From Euryodendron excelsum (Eukaryota > Streptophyta > Magnoliopsida > Ericales > Pentaphylacaceae), in assembly GCA_033060915.1 (NCBI GenBank), contig CM065389.1, positions 11,292,501 through 11,356,500 on the forward strand: a DNA stretch of 64,000 nt, in the 5' to 3' direction. Below are positions 13,985 to 26,449 of this stretch, in pieces (within the stretch, counting starts at the first letter, position 1; every line of letters begins with the position of its first letter). Under the pieces are notes generated by a model. That model did no database searches and was not told the origin of the DNA. It worked only from the letters and a program-made list of their open reading frames with translations. The translations under genes were made by a program, and so were the position numbers.

Positions 13985-14560
13985 GGACCCGTTTGGGAAC
14001 AACTTATTTTTTTTAGTTTATTTGGCTTTTCTTAAAAAAAAAGCATGAAGTGTTTGGTTGAATGCTTTTTTAGCTTAAAAAAAAGTTAACTTTTTTACCT
14101 TTTTTTTTATCCTCATAAGCTTATAAGCAAAGCTAAAAGTTTGATATTTTTTGTGCTTTGAAAATTAATAAAATTTGTCAAGTCTTTAAAATATTTCTCA
14201 ACCAACACCAACAACCAAACACCACTGTCACCCACCAACCACCACCACCCACCACCACAGTTGGAGTCACCTACCAACCACCACCACTCTCACCCACCAC
14301 CCATTACTAACCGTTATCGTCGCCTACCACCCCTACCAACCACCAACGTCAGTGTCACTCACCCAGCACTACAATATTGTTATTTTTAGATAAAAATGTC
14401 AAAAAAAAAAAGTGTCAAATAGCTTAATTAAAAACTAATAAAAAAATAATTTTTTTATTAGATTACCAAACACCACAACAAAACTTTTTTTAAGTTTGTT
14501 TGTTTTTTGTACTTTTTTTAAGCAGCTTATTCATGCTGAAAAGCTCTTCTCAAACGGGTC
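13985..14560. mobile_element. MITE with CCA-rich core, TTA target site
   Basis: The left end gacccgtttgggaacaactt (13,986) and the reverse complement of the right end, gacccgtttgagaagagctt, match at 17 of 20 positions. TTA flanks both sides (13,982-13,984 and 14,561-14,563), as expected for PIF/Harbinger Tourist-like elements. The interior is A/T-rich with a CCA/CAC-rich block at about 14,205-14,365. It is absent from copy B of the segmental duplication, so insertion came after the duplication. No coding capacity. Confidence 0.65.
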
Positions 14561-16213
14561 TTACTAGCATCCTTTATGTACTGCCCTAATTAACCCATAA
14601 AAGGGGGGAAAATCAAATTGAAACAGAAGCTTATGAGTACAAGCTTCTAGTTCTGGAAAAGTTTGTTAACCTATGTAGTACATATGTTGTACTTCATTGT
14701 TCGTGCTACAAATTTGATGCACGCATCTTATAATTTAATTCATAGAATTGCAATCCTATCTTCACTTACTATTACAATTCTTCTACTACCTCTTCTACTC
14801 CGATCAGCTCTAATACTCAGTAATTCAGATTGCATCTGTTTCATGTTCGAACTTTCTTCTTCTATCTAATTTTTGTTCACTGCCGAGTGGACGTTGTTAA
14901 TTTTGGTGCAAATTAATGAAGATGGTTTGAAGGCGACACCTAATTGGCAATTGGCATCCATCATGTGTGTCAAGGTTTTCTTCCTCTTCAAGCTACTTCT
15001 CCACGTACAACATGTTAAAGATAATGGGTGCAAGAATATATTTATTTACTCTCAATTCCGATGAAAAAGTATATATTGAATTAATAGGCATTGTTTGGGT
15101 GCAAGAATATCTTATTGTACTCTCAATTCCGTAGTGGAATGTGTTAAATTTGTATCAATTAACAAGGTATAGTACAATTATGCATCGTTTGACATAGCCA
15201 ACAAGATTCGTGCAAAGAGAAGTATAGTTTTTTGTCTTATCGAGCATCAAACATAGAGTTTATCGCTTATATATATATATATATATATATTCAGTTTTGT
15301 CAATGGTTCTCTTAAGATTTGAACATTTAGCTACTAGTCATTTATGTACCAACATTTCACGAACTTCAAACTGAGTTTTTGAATCTGCTATTTTATGTCT
15401 AAGCTTTTTTTTTTTTTTTTTGGGTTCAAAATTAATTTTCTGTTTTATATAATTGTTCGATTACATTGTTGATTGAACAAAGAATTTGTAGAAACAAGGA
15501 CAACTAGTCTTCTGTATATGACTCTCTTTAGTTTCATTATTTTCAAATCACCAAAAATGTTCCAATCAATGCCCAGGTGGCTCCAACATTATTGGATTCC
15601 CTTCTTCTCTTCAAAAACAAAATTATCACAAATAGGTCCATCTTAAGAAATGATAGTTTTGTTCTTAATGTCCATAAGAATAGTTTGTGTTCAGTATGAT
15701 ATAATTTTTGCAAAGTAATGATATACAAACAGAAAAATTATAACATAATTAAATTAAGCTTTTTATTTTAAAACAAAACATTCAACAAACTTTTAATTTT
15801 AAAAATACTATTATCAGTACCATCTTTTTTTAAGATTATAATTTTCCATTTTTGCATCGTATGGAATACGTGCATGTGTGTATTAAGCCCTTGCTTTTTT
15901 TGGTACGCAAGAACAAATAATGTTACTAGTTTCAAAATCCGCGAACCATCTTATTTTTAAATTGATTAATACATACAAACAATTTAGACCTTTATACCTT
16001 CTCCTTTAATCACGCTAAACGCATGCCCAGCCAACTTGTCTTTAACAAAAAAATGTTGACAATCACAGATTGGACAAACATTTCTAACATTTAGTGGTGT
16101 TAGTTATGCAAACTTAAACAAACTCTTTCTTATAATAATTAGGAAACTTCTGCTTTAATCTTTTACCGTGTTGTTGTCTCAAAATCAAATAAAGCCAGGT
16201 AATGAGATTTTCT

Positions 16214-16548
16214 GTAAATGAGCCTTATGGGTTAAAGCTCAGAATCCAATGGTGTCTTTTTCTGTAGATGATGTCATCTATTCATTACAAAGGGTGAAGG
16301 AATTGAGGAGATAAAACACGGAGAGGGGGGTGTTTGTTGTAGGTTACTATTGTATTAGCAGGGTGTGTTGTATTGTTTATAATAGTTGGCTACTCTCCAA
16401 CTGATGGTAGTGAGTATCCTTGGGGATAGTCATTTTGGTGATGTTAGAAGCAATTTTGGAGTATTCCTTTTCTATTGAACCTATCCCTTGTTGTAATTCT
16501 CTCATATGGATCAACGTTTATCTTTTGCTTGTCAAAAAAAAAAAAGAA
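16214..16548 (+). mobile_element. Poly(A) retroposon with 10-bp TSD
   Basis: A 335-bp insertion ending in 'tgcttgtc' plus a 12-A tail, flanked by the direct repeat gagattttct at 16,204-16,213 and 16,549-16,558. Copy B holds the uninterrupted site (taatgagattttctcatctat, near 20,023). Target-site duplication plus poly(A) tail indicate insertion by LINE machinery: a 5'-truncated LINE or a SINE. No RT fragment was recognised in 335 bp. Confidence 0.8.
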
Positions 16549-16760
16549 GAGATTTTCTCATCTATATCTTGAAAATTTGTCTTTGACGTAACCTTGCACT
16601 AAATATTTTTTTCTACTTAATTTATTTTACATAGTTTACTAATTTAGATGGCTTTCCTATTAATGAGAAAAGGGAAGGCCAATGCTTTAGGCCAACAACC
16701 AAAAATTTGTCCACGAGTACTCCACATGAGACACATGCTAGCTAATTAATTCTACAAGCT

Positions 16761-17879
16761 TGTTTCTCCTGAGACAGGGTTAGCTTTCCTCAAGATCATT
16801 GGTTGTAATCGAAATTTTTAACTGCTCATTTCCACGAGAGCAGAAGTGGCCCAAACACGTAGCTTCTCTCCTCGTCATGAAATAACCAAAGAAAAAACAA
16901 AGTGCTTAATTACACTTAGCGTTAGATATATTTTTTTTGGGTAATTATATTTTATCTACCTTGTGATTTGGGCAAAATTTAAATAACTCTTATGTATTTC
17001 AAAAATGAACATGTAGCCCCCCAAAGGTTTCGACTTAACTATGAAAGAGATGGAAACTATTAAAATTAATGGCAATTTGTAACAAGGGTATTTTTATAAT
17101 TTTATTTCTCCAAGTTATAATATTTAAAAGACAATTTTATCTTTTTATGTCAAAATAAACAGTAGTCCTTCGCAGGGACATTTTTATTATTTTACTAATC
17201 TATCACAGTTCTATTTATTTTACAGATAAGTCTAAGGGCATGTTTATTATACTTTTTTTGTCAATTTTTTTTAATCTTACAAGCAAAAATGTCAAATTTT
17301 TTTAACTTTTTTGTTTTTTGGCTTTTCTTTAGCTAAAGATAAGAAAAAAAGTAAAAATAGAAAAGTAAAAAAGTTAAAAAAATTTAACTTTTTTGTTTAT
17401 AAGCTTAAAAAAAGATAGGCGAAAAGTCAATACCAAACGGGGACTAATGCACAAGGGAGTTATGCGTTCATTTTTGAATCACATAGGAATCATTTGATTT
17501 TTACTCAAACTACAAGAAGATAATATGTAATTATATTGTTTTTGAATTTCAACCGTCAACACCCTATATTTACATAAAGTTGCGATATGGATATTCAGTC
17601 AAGTATTGTTTGCAAGGCTGACGACCAATGTGTGGACTGTCAATTTTTTAAAATCCTAAAACAAACAAAAAGTAAAAAATTAGGTTTATTACATTTAGCA
17701 TCCTTGTATTTTATACTAGATTCTACTTTTATCTCGTCTCAATACTTTCCTTTTGACTACACAAACGGTGATTGACAAAATGGTCACATTGTAAATTTGT
17801 CCGTTGTCTAATTAAAAAAATGAGGGACCAAAGTATAATTTACTGAAAAAAAAAAAAAAGGAAGGATGCTTCTTTGGGA
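16761..17879. other. Intergenic between copies A and B
   Basis: No gene. At about 17,217-17,447 an A/T-rich stretch ends in 'accaaacggggacta', another MITE-like right end; its left end (ctaagggcatgttta) is a weak match. 16,940-17,230 resembles the dispersed non-coding repeats with conserved 'gggtatttttataattttat' phrases. Confidence 0.45.
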
Positions 17880-20235
17880 TCATAGCTGCATCTCATGGAA
17901 CACATTCTCATCTCCTTTCTAGCAATGCTGGGTGCAAAGTCATTCCAATAATTAGAATAGTCTGCAAGTGCTCTGTCCTTCGCTGTTGCGTTGGATATTC
18001 AATTTTGTGAATGATTACACCGAGTAATACACTGGGCTCCATTCCATATGCTAGAGGGCATAGATGGACAAATAAAATATGTCAAGTAGGTTTAGCTGTC
18101 ATTATATACATCCATACATATACATATATATCAAATCTTTACTACATTTTGAATTTGCAGTTTTGATGTTTTAGGAAATATTTGTTTTTACACTTACGAC
18201 CTTGAATTTTACATTTCCATAATTTTCTTGAAATTTCTTTTTATTGGAAATTTTGTTATTTCTCTTAATTAGACTTCGCCTATAAATAGTGTTGTGCTGG
18301 CTATGGAAGAGGCATTTTTCTCCATTAATAGTATAGATTATAGAGAATTCTATCTTCGTTTTCAATTACTCTCGGTATTCGGCTTCTTCGATCAATAAGC
18401 CAATAGTTGCCAATTAATCTTGGCAAATTCGTACTGTAAAATTAGTAGATTTAATGAGAGGCAAATGAAACCAGTGTTTCAATTGACGCTCGCTGCATCA
18501 GAATATCATTAAATTAAAGACAAATAAACACCTACTCTCATTCTTTATTTTCTGCTCTAATTAACCCATAAAAAGAAAAAAAAAATTACATCAAATTGAA
18601 ACAGAAGCTTATGAGTACAAGCTTCTAATTTTGTAAAAGTTTGTTAGCCTTTGTACTACATAAGTTGTACTTCATTATTGGTACTACAAATTTGATACAC
18701 ACATCTTATAAATGAATTCATAGAATTGCAGCCCTATCATCACTTACATGACAATTCTTCTACTATCTCTTCCACTCCAATCAGCTCTAATGCTCATTCA
18801 TCTCGTGTTCTAACCCTTCTCTTATATCTAGTTTTTATTCACTGCCATGGAGAAGATAGTTGTTTGGTGCATATTAATGAAGCTGGTTTTAAAGGCCCCG
18901 GGGAAGCATTGTCGACACCTAATTGCCAATTGGCATTCATCATTTTAGTCAAGTTTTTCTTCTTCTAGCTACTTCTCTCCACGTTCAAGACATAAAATGC
19001 ATGTTGAAGGTAATGTATCCATACGCTTAAATGAGAAGTTTATTTTGAATTAGCTAGTGAAATCTCACTCATAACGGTGCAACTCTGGGTCAAGTGTCAT
19101 CTCATGTGTGACATATCACGTGAGTCCACATGTTAGGGTGAATCCACTTATGTGTGCCGAAGTGACCCACAAGCACTCCTCTTTGAATTAAAAGGCATTG
19201 TTTTGATACAATAATTGCACTATCGTTTCAGTGTAGAAATCATTTGGCTGAAGCCTGATGTGGAATGTGTTAAATGTGTTATCAACATGGTCTAGTACAA
19301 TTATGCATCGTTTGACAGCTAATAAGACAAAAGAATATATATATATATATATGTCGCTCATATCATGCGGCTCAGTACTGAATTTTTCAATCTGCTATTT
19401 AATGTTTAATCATTTTATTTTGTTAGAATGGTAATTTTCTGCGTAGGTTGAAGAGTTTTATATATTTATGTTCCTATATAGACTCTCTTTGGTTTTACTA
19501 ATTTCAACTTACAGAAATTAATGTTCTTCCATATTATTTTATTCCCTTCTTCTCTAAAAACAAAAAATTCTTACAAATAGGTACATAAAAGTAAAAGTTT
19601 TCGTTTTTTCAAGTCGAGATGAATATTTTATGTCCACATAATAAAATTTTACAAAGTAATTATAAAAATATTATTATCATATTATTCTGGTGATGCTTTA
19701 AATCTATAACTTCTTTGTAACATCATAATTTTTCATTTTTACACGCGCAATTATGTGTATTAGATTCTTTGGTACGCAAGAGGAGATACGTTTTCAATTA
19801 TAAAATCTGTGACTTTCATGTCTTGCCCTTTAATCACGTTAAATGCATGCCCAGCCAACTTGTCACTAACAACTATTGTCAACAAGACAAACATTTCTGA
19901 CATTTAGTGGCGTCAATTATGCGCAGTTAAACAATCTCCCTTTAAAATTGTAATTAAGGAAACTTTTGCTTTAATCTTTAAGCATGTTGCTGTTTGTTTC
20001 AAAATCTAACAAAGCCAGATAATGAGATTTTCTCATCTATATCTTGAAATCTGTCTTTGATGTAACCTTGCTCTAAACATTTGTTTTCTACTTAATTTGT
20101 TATTAATAGTTTACTAAGCTAGATGCCTTTACCATTGTTAATAATAAAAGAAAAGGACAATTGTCAGGCCAACAATAGAAAATTTGTCTACGAGTACTCC
20201 ACATGAGACAGGTGCTTAATTAGTCTACAAACTTT
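17880..20235 (+). repeat. Segmental tandem duplication, copy B
   Basis: Paralogous to copy A from 18,188 onward; its first ~300 bp (17,880-18,188) match instead the stub at 20,650-20,880, so the repeat unit starts near 17,880. It contains a TATA-like tataaatag at 18,281 and, downstream, a short hydrophobic ORF (18,726-18,968) without recognised homology; promoter-like plus signal-peptide-like features hint at a lost 5' exon, but this is weak. A 129-bp insertion at 19,053-19,181 is private to this copy. Confidence 0.75.
19053..19181. mobile_element. 129-bp insertion with 9-bp TSD
   Basis: Flanked by tttgaatta at 19,044-19,052 and 19,182-19,190. Copy A has a single copy of the site (ttgaattaataggcattg, near 15,076). 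The insert contains several 'cacatg'/'gtgggtcac' motifs but no clear terminal inverted repeat and no poly(A) tail. A 9-bp duplication suggests a MULE- or hAT-type DNA element or a solo fragment. Confidence 0.6.
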
Positions 20236-20649
20236 TCAATGCATGACGTCTATGAGATTTATGTGAATTGTGGTCTTATACAAGGTCTTGTTAAAAAAGA
20301 AGAAAAAAAGTTACATTGGGCTTGTACAAGTAGATATTGTTAGGGTAAAAAGAGCTAATATTGTTCTCAAATGACATGAAGCAAGCAAGTGGTTGTTGGT
20401 TTAGTGAGTAAAAATTTAGATTTTTTTGCTTAATACTTAAATTTGAGTCTCTGTAACCGTTCCATAATTGTTCTGCGGGGCCAAACATACTCTTTATCAC
20501 CTAAAACACGTGGTAGAACTTAAATTTTGGTTCCGACATAAGTTCAGTAGGATTTCTCGTAAATAGTTGTGTGGTGCTGATGAATAATACTCCTTGACGA
20601 ATGTATAAAATAGCATATTTTAATATACATTTTAATAAAATAAAAAAAA

Positions 20650-20880
20650 GGCATTAAACACATTCTAATCTCCTTGCAATTCTGGGTGCAAAGTTATCCC
20701 AATAATTAGCATAGTCTGCAAGTCCTTTCATTCGCTGTTAGATTGAATATTCAATTTTGGTGAATGGCTACACGAAATAAGACACTCGCGTCCGTTCCAT
20801 GCTAGAGGTCGTAAATGGACAAACAAATTGTCAAGTAGGTTTAGCTGTCATATATATATATATATATATAATCTAGACTG
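20650..20880 (+). repeat. Partial third copy of the segmental repeat
   Basis: Matches 17,880-18,130 (shared 'ctgggtgcaaagt', 'atagtctgcaagt', 'caagtaggtttagctgtcat'), then ends in an (AT)n tract at about 20,849-20,870. It marks the third, truncated unit of the array. Confidence 0.7.
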
Positions 20881-21694
20881 CATTAAATTAATTACTTTCA
20901 TTGCAAGCGAGAAAGAGGGAGCTAGTTAGGATAGTGACACCATGTTTATAGGGATCTGTATTATTATTCCAATAATTATTTGTTCATTATAGAGACTACT
21001 GTCAGCAAACTTATCTCTTTATTCTTTAATTAGCCAATAGAGTTAAGCGAGTTCAGATCCATTTCATTGCGGATGCCATCCATTCAGATTCTCAAATAAT
21101 TTCTTGTAGTGTCAGCCATCACTATCCCACATAGGCTATTAAACGAAAGCGGAGCCGAGTAATTGATAATTTTAAGAATTTTTAAAATGTGTTTAAATTT
21201 GATTTTTTTAACTTGTAAATCGATTTCAAAGAAATTTTAATTAAGTTGAGTTCGAGTACCTTGACTTTTTTAGTGTATATTAGTTTATTGAGTTGAATTC
21301 GAGCATAGTTAAGAAAATTTTTAAGTATTAAAATCTGTTTAAGCTTGACTTATTTTACTTAACAAGTTAATTTGGAATGAGTTTTTAATAAGCCAAATAC
21401 AAGCCGAGCTCAAGTAACTTAATTTGTTTTACAGTTCTAATCGCACAGTTGCAACCGATGCTAGTAACATCAACCGACTCTGGTGAGTCCAGTTGAAGTG
21501 GCTAGTTGGTTGGCACATAGTCGCGACTGATACTAGCATTTTTATTTTTAGTATACAATCCTATCTAGTTTCTGGGCAAACAATTGACAACTTTCTGAAT
21601 CTTAATCTCTAATCTAAGAGCATAATCACATACAATTTTCTTTGGTATGAAAATTGAGTACCCAATGTTCAGAAGGGTTTCCACAATATATGGT

Positions 21695-22905
21695 TAATAC
21701 AAGTAGCGTGGCTTGTTTTTCGAATCATTATAATTGTTATTATGAGTTTCAGTCTATTTACTGTTATTATCATCATATTCGTCAGAATTCAATTCCGAAG
21801 AAAGATCCGCAATTTCTATGGAATGAAATTACAATAGGAAGAGAGGAATTTGTCAAATCTTGAAAGTTGTCCAATAGAATTCTTTTACTGTTTCTGATAT
21901 AAAATATTTGCCCAAGTGAAAAGTTTGGGCTTGGTTGCTTGGGCTGAGTTAAATGTTACAGTATGTTATACTTGTGCCAGTGCCTTGTCATTTTGGGCCT
22001 AGTATTCGTTTCTACCTATGAATGCTGGTAAAAGCATAAGCAGGGCCGGTTCAAGTTAATTGGAGGCTTAAAACAATAACTTTAAATGAGGCTTTTAAAA
22101 AAATTTATGGCTTTTCACATTTTTAATATTGGTGTAAATTTTTTATTTAAAATTTATTTTTCTAGCCTTTTGAAATGCAAAATTATTCATTAATATATTC
22201 AAGGTGTTTTTCAATTGGTTAATCCACATAGCCACCTACTACCTAAATAATATATGCAAATTGTATACAAAATGCATATAAAAAATTACCATCGCATTCA
22301 CCGAATCATAATTGACCCAATTAATATAATAAAAAATTAGTTTTTGCTTTTTTCACCCATAGATGACCCACCAAACAATAAAAAAATTACACTTTCTTTA
22401 ATTTAACATCTCAAGCAACAAAATAAAAAATCAGTCTTCCGTAAATAAAAAAAATATCTCATACATAGACAGATAACTCACAAAATAGACAAGATAAAAA
22501 TCAAACAACGATCAATATATACAATAATAAGTATGATTATTATTATTGTCATTATCATATATTTGCTGAAGTTCAATTCTGAAGAAATATCTACCGAATA
22601 AAATTCCAGTAGGAAGAGAGGAATTTGTTAAATCTTGAAAATTGTCCTACAGAATTTAATACCATGTCAGTGCTTAATAATTAATGGGCTGCTCTCAGAT
22701 CCATAGCCCAAAATCCTTTTTACACTTTCTTACAAAACATTTGCCCAAGTGAAAATTTTGGGCTTTGGTCATTTGGGCTGAGTTTTGTCCACTTGTGGTC
22801 CGGATCACCAAACACATTGATTCCAGTCAAATGTTACAGTATGCTATTCTTGTGCCAGTGCCTTGTGTCATTTTGGGCCTAGTGTTGGTTTTACCTACGG
22901 TAAAT
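21695..22905 (+). repeat. Direct duplication, two ~350-bp copies
   Basis: Copy 1 (about 21,695-22,030) and copy 2 (about 22,520-22,905) share 'aggaagagaggaatttgt', 'catttgcccaagtgaaaa' (one mismatch in copy 1), 'ttgtgccagtgccttgt' and 'cattttgggcctagt', with indels between. The ~490 bp between them are unrelated A/T-rich sequence beginning near 'gggccggttcaagtt' (22,045), which may be an inserted element. Confidence 0.7.
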
Positions 22906-23555
22906 TGGTACATACCAAAAAAAAAAAAATAAACAAAAAAGAAGAATAAAGAGGAAGATAATTGAATATCCATATTTGTACTTTTTTTACTGACTTTTGG
23001 TAAAAAATAATTTAATGTCTTGCTTAGGCAGATTAATGCCAAGCAACGTAACTCTTTGTTTTCTTCTTTGGTTTGTCTGTGTGATTGTGGGCGTGTTTCC
23101 AATACATGCTTGGGTTTTTGAACTAGTGCAACTACCATTAATTACGCTGAAAAGATTTTGTTTGTTGAGTACATCGGTCGTACAACTAGCATGCATCACA
23201 GAGGTTATAAATGTTAGTATTCCAAAATTATAATAACACCACATGATTTTGCAAAGCAATTGTTAGGACGAGTTGATGAAATGATACAAATCATAATAAA
23301 TACAAACGTTCATTTGGTCGCCAAAGGCTTCCTTAATTAGTCATTGCTATATATGTATTTGATCATCATATTTCTGAGCTTTGATTCACCTAATAAGACA
23401 TTTAGGCCGTGATTAGTCGGTGCATGTGAAATGGTCCAAAAATCTTCTTGGCCAGTGAAATTAATGTTAGACGAGCAGAATTTTTTGTGAACACCATCAC
23501 GAATAATTTTGAAAATTAGGCATACTTACTGTAGTATTTATTTGGCGAATCTATA

Positions 23556-24005
23556 GCCTGAGGAATGTTTATTTTAATAATTTGGTAACACTATCAGTTT
23601 TTATTTTTTCTTGTCGATTTTTGTTATTAGATTTTGTGTTATGTTTTTTGTTTTTTGTAAAACAAAAAATAAAAAACATTTTTGGTAATCTCAAAATTTT
23701 TACTTATCTTTTATTAATTTTACATTAAAAATATTCATATAATATCAGTGGGTGACAGAGGTGGTGGTGGCCAGCGTTGGTGACTGGTGGTGGTGGTGGG
23801 AATGGTGGCAATGGGAGATGGAGGAGGAGAAGGGAGAAGACTTGAAAGAAAAAACAAACACAACAAACACTATTTTTTGAATTTTCAAATTTGTTCCAAG
23901 TTTTAGTTTTTCATTTTCAAAAATTTTGAAAACAGTTACCAAACACTGTTTTTTGTTTACTATCCAAAAGTTTCAAAAGCTAAAACAAAGGTGTTACCAA
24001 ACAGG
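23556..24005. mobile_element. MITE with GGT-rich core (reverse CCA type)
   Basis: tttggtaacac at 23,581 is matched in reverse complement by gtgttaccaaa at 23,991-24,001; an outer 'gcctg/caggc' pair lies at about 23,556 and 24,002. The core 23,745-23,850 is GGT/GGTGGT-rich, the complement of the CCA block of the MITE at 13,985-14,560, so the two are probably relatives in opposite orientation. Confidence 0.5.
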
Positions 24006-24267
24006 CAAGTTTGACGAGTATTTATTCTTTAAACGAAGTGTTGCTAAAGCCAGCACTATGAGAAAACAACTTCAATAATTTGGAAAGGCATTAGTTGTAC
24101 AAACTAGAGAGTAGAGATATAGCTCAAAATATTGAATCCAACAATTTGTGAAGAGTCTCGTGACATGTTGTGCCTCAAGCAAAATTGGTCCCCTACTTCA
24201 GTAATTATCTTAGTAATGACATTTGGATCACGTATTTGTTCTCTCTATCCCTCTCTCTCAAGGAACA

Positions 24268-24766
24268 TGTGAGCCAAAATAATGAAGTCATGAATTATTG
24301 TAGCAGGCCTGGCTGGCCACATATAATCGACTTGGGTTAGGAAAGGCCTAAGTTCACCAGTACCCAGACAAAGACCCTTATTGTGGTAAATTCAACCTAG
24401 ATCTATCAAAAATTAAGTCGGTGGAACATATGCAAGTCCATTCCTAAAAGGATTAGGACAGTAAGCAATTATCCAAAAGAGATTTACTCCTAAAAGGAGA
24501 CAGAATATAATTCTCCATGGGACTAAGGCATTCCGAGCACTATAAATACCCTATACCATTAAGGTGTAAAGTACGTTTATTTGAGTTTTAGCTATCGTAT
24601 ATTTTATTCGATTCATTGTGGTTAAGCTTACTAACTTAATTATTAGAGTGCTTTCGACCCAAAGGGGGTCGAGACATTCTCATAATCTTTTTATCTTGCA
24701 GATTGTTAGTGCTCATCAATTCAGTTTCGAGAGTTCAACTGAGCCTCCCTAGAAATTTCACCTACA
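24268..24766 (+). repeat. 5' LTR of the Tat element
   Basis: Starts tgtgagccaaaataatgaag and ends cctaca; about 499 bp. Internal TATA-like 'cactataaata' at about 24,538, conserved in the 3' LTR. Its end is followed two bases later by the PBS. Confidence 0.9.
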
Positions 24767-24767
24767 A

Positions 24768-24786
24768 TTGGCGCCTTCTGTGGGAA
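24768..24786 (+). promoter_or_regulatory. Primer-binding site of the Tat element
   Basis: ttggcgccttctgtgggaa; the TGG pairs with the CCA tail of a tRNA. It differs at one position from the TTGGCGCCGTCTGTGGGAA form common in this element group. Confidence 0.8.
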
Positions 24787-24796
24787 GGTCTACATA

Positions 24797-26345
24797 ATGA
24801 TGAGTACCAGCTATATCAGAGGAGATGTTGATCCTACTGACAGGAAACCAGATGATAGCCATAACGCTCATAGTCATGACAACAAACACCAATCAAGTTG
24901 GCATGACCATGATCCGCCACGAATTCTTGAAGGACACTTCATCAGGTCGGAGATACAATTCCATGGAGGCAACCGGCCAGAAAGACAGGAGGGTCTAGCA
25001 TGGGCTCCACAGTATGCCTGAAATCCAAACCGCTGAAGGAATTATCGAATGAACTTAAATTCGTCACCATCCAGTGGCCGAGTCCTTAATAACTTGTTGC
25101 TCCGAACAATTGAACAGGAGATCCGGCAGCGGGACGAAGAGATTGCCCACCTCAGGGAGACAATTGAAGCAATGAGGGAGGCGATTACCAGACGAGATGG
25201 ACGAGTACCTGAGAGGTCACCAGAATGGTGGCACAAAAAAAGGTCGAATTCGAGAAATATGAGCCCCTCGACTGCACGTGCAATGGGGAGCCGTACAGCC
25301 AGTACAAGGCACTATGTGGAATGACGAGAAGATCGGCAACCTTGGAGTAATCGGTCACTAGTAAGGGACCCCACAAGGGTTGAGTCAGAATAACAGGATT
25401 GGGACAAGTGGCTAGAAGATTGGCTCGACAACAGGGATAAGCACCGAAAAGGGCGGACAACACAAGATATAGCTAGAAGAGCCCTAGATCAGATTGCTGC
25501 CACCCCTTTCACAGAAAAGATTGATTCATACCAACCTCCCAGGAAATTTGCCCCACCAAAGTTTACATTTTATAATGGGAAGTCGGATCCCATTACCCAT
25601 GTTCAACACTATAAGCAGATGATGACGCTATGGAGTTATGATGATTCACTCATGTGCCGAGTTTTCCTTTCAAACCTGAGAGAGGTAACTCTACGATGCT
25701 TCGACAAGCTGCAGTCTAGATTGGTGTCAAGCTGAAGACAACTTGCTGAGCTGTTTATAAACCATTTCATAGCAAACAACAAACAGCCCAAGGAGGTGGA
25801 CTACTTGCTGACTTTGCAAAAGAAAGATGACGAGGGATTGCATGTATATTCAAGGAGATACTGGGAGGCTTATAATGAGATAGAGGACTGCAACGAGCAG
25901 TTAGCAGTTGCACAGTTCAAGATTGGCCTTCCTAGAGAACATCGTTTGAGGCAATCCCTCATGAAGAAACTAGTCACCCACATACAGGACTTGATGATTA
26001 GGATTGAACAGTATACGCGGGCGTAAGAAGATTTAGTACAGCTGATACAAGAGAAGGTCGGCAAGAAGAACGAGAAGAAAGATGGGTGAGAAAGCAAGAA
26101 GCCTAGACATGAGAAGAATAATAACAATATCTGGGGCAGAAAAGCAACAAAAAGGGTTAACACAACATAGTCTTCAAGGACCCAATATACAAAATCTTGC
26201 CTCAAATACGAGACAAGCCTTTCTTCAAGTGGCCCCCGAAATTGGGAGGAGACCTACCGCCCGAGACTAGAGGAAGTTCTATTCGTATCACAGGGAAAAA
26301 GGGCATCAAACGGAGAATTGCCGAAATATAAAAAACCACTTGGAA
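24797..26345 (+). pseudogene. Degenerate gag of the Tat element
   Basis: Structural capsid/nucleocapsid region, read in pieces (24,797-25,021; 25,049-25,324; about 25,399-25,735; 25,796-26,026; 26,273-26,345). It shows the Tat-type retrotransposon gag block: 'PPKFTFYNGKSDP' near 25,552, then 'FINHFIANNKQPKEVDYLLTLQKKDDE' features near 25,755-25,830. A zinc-knuckle remnant 'YHREKGHQTENC' lies near 26,289. It is broken by in-frame stops between each piece. No function is expected. Confidence 0.8.
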
Positions 26346-26449
26346 GAATTGGCAAATGCAGGACATCTCGATTAATACATTGACTGGGAAAAGACAAAGC
26401 GAGAGGCAGAGCAGACGAAGCAAGAAGCCTCTCCCCAGCAGGAAGTAAG

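Larger units (their letters stand above)
13430..16760 (+). repeat. Segmental tandem duplication, copy A
   Basis: Copy A aligns collinearly with copy B (17,880-20,235) over long stretches. Landmarks: 'tctcttaattagactt' (13,500/18,256), 'gaagcttatgagtacaagct' (14,627/18,604), 'tacaattatgcatcgtttga' (15,173/19,298), 'gcatgcccagccaacttgtc' (16,021/19,845), 'cgagtactccacatgagaca' (16,713/20,191). Identity is roughly 75-80% by eye. Copy A carries extra insertions: a foldback, a MITE and a poly(A) retroposon. An (AT)n run lies at 15,268-15,290. Short hydrophobic ORFs (for example 14,663-14,869) have no recognised family and are not conserved in frame in copy B. Confidence 0.8.
20890..24267. other. 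Intergenic with local duplications
   Basis: No gene. 21,160-21,420 is self-similar (repeated 'gagttcgagta/gaattcgagca/gagctcaagta' phrases), of a type common in plant repeats. 21,695-22,030 and 22,520-22,905 are a direct duplication. A CCA-core MITE occupies about 23,556-24,005. The rest is unassigned. Confidence 0.5.

Noticed and set aside
14663..15064. Two small hydrophobic ORFs in copy A as peptide genes
   Set aside because: The frame is not conserved in the paralogous copy B, so there is no sign of selection on a protein.
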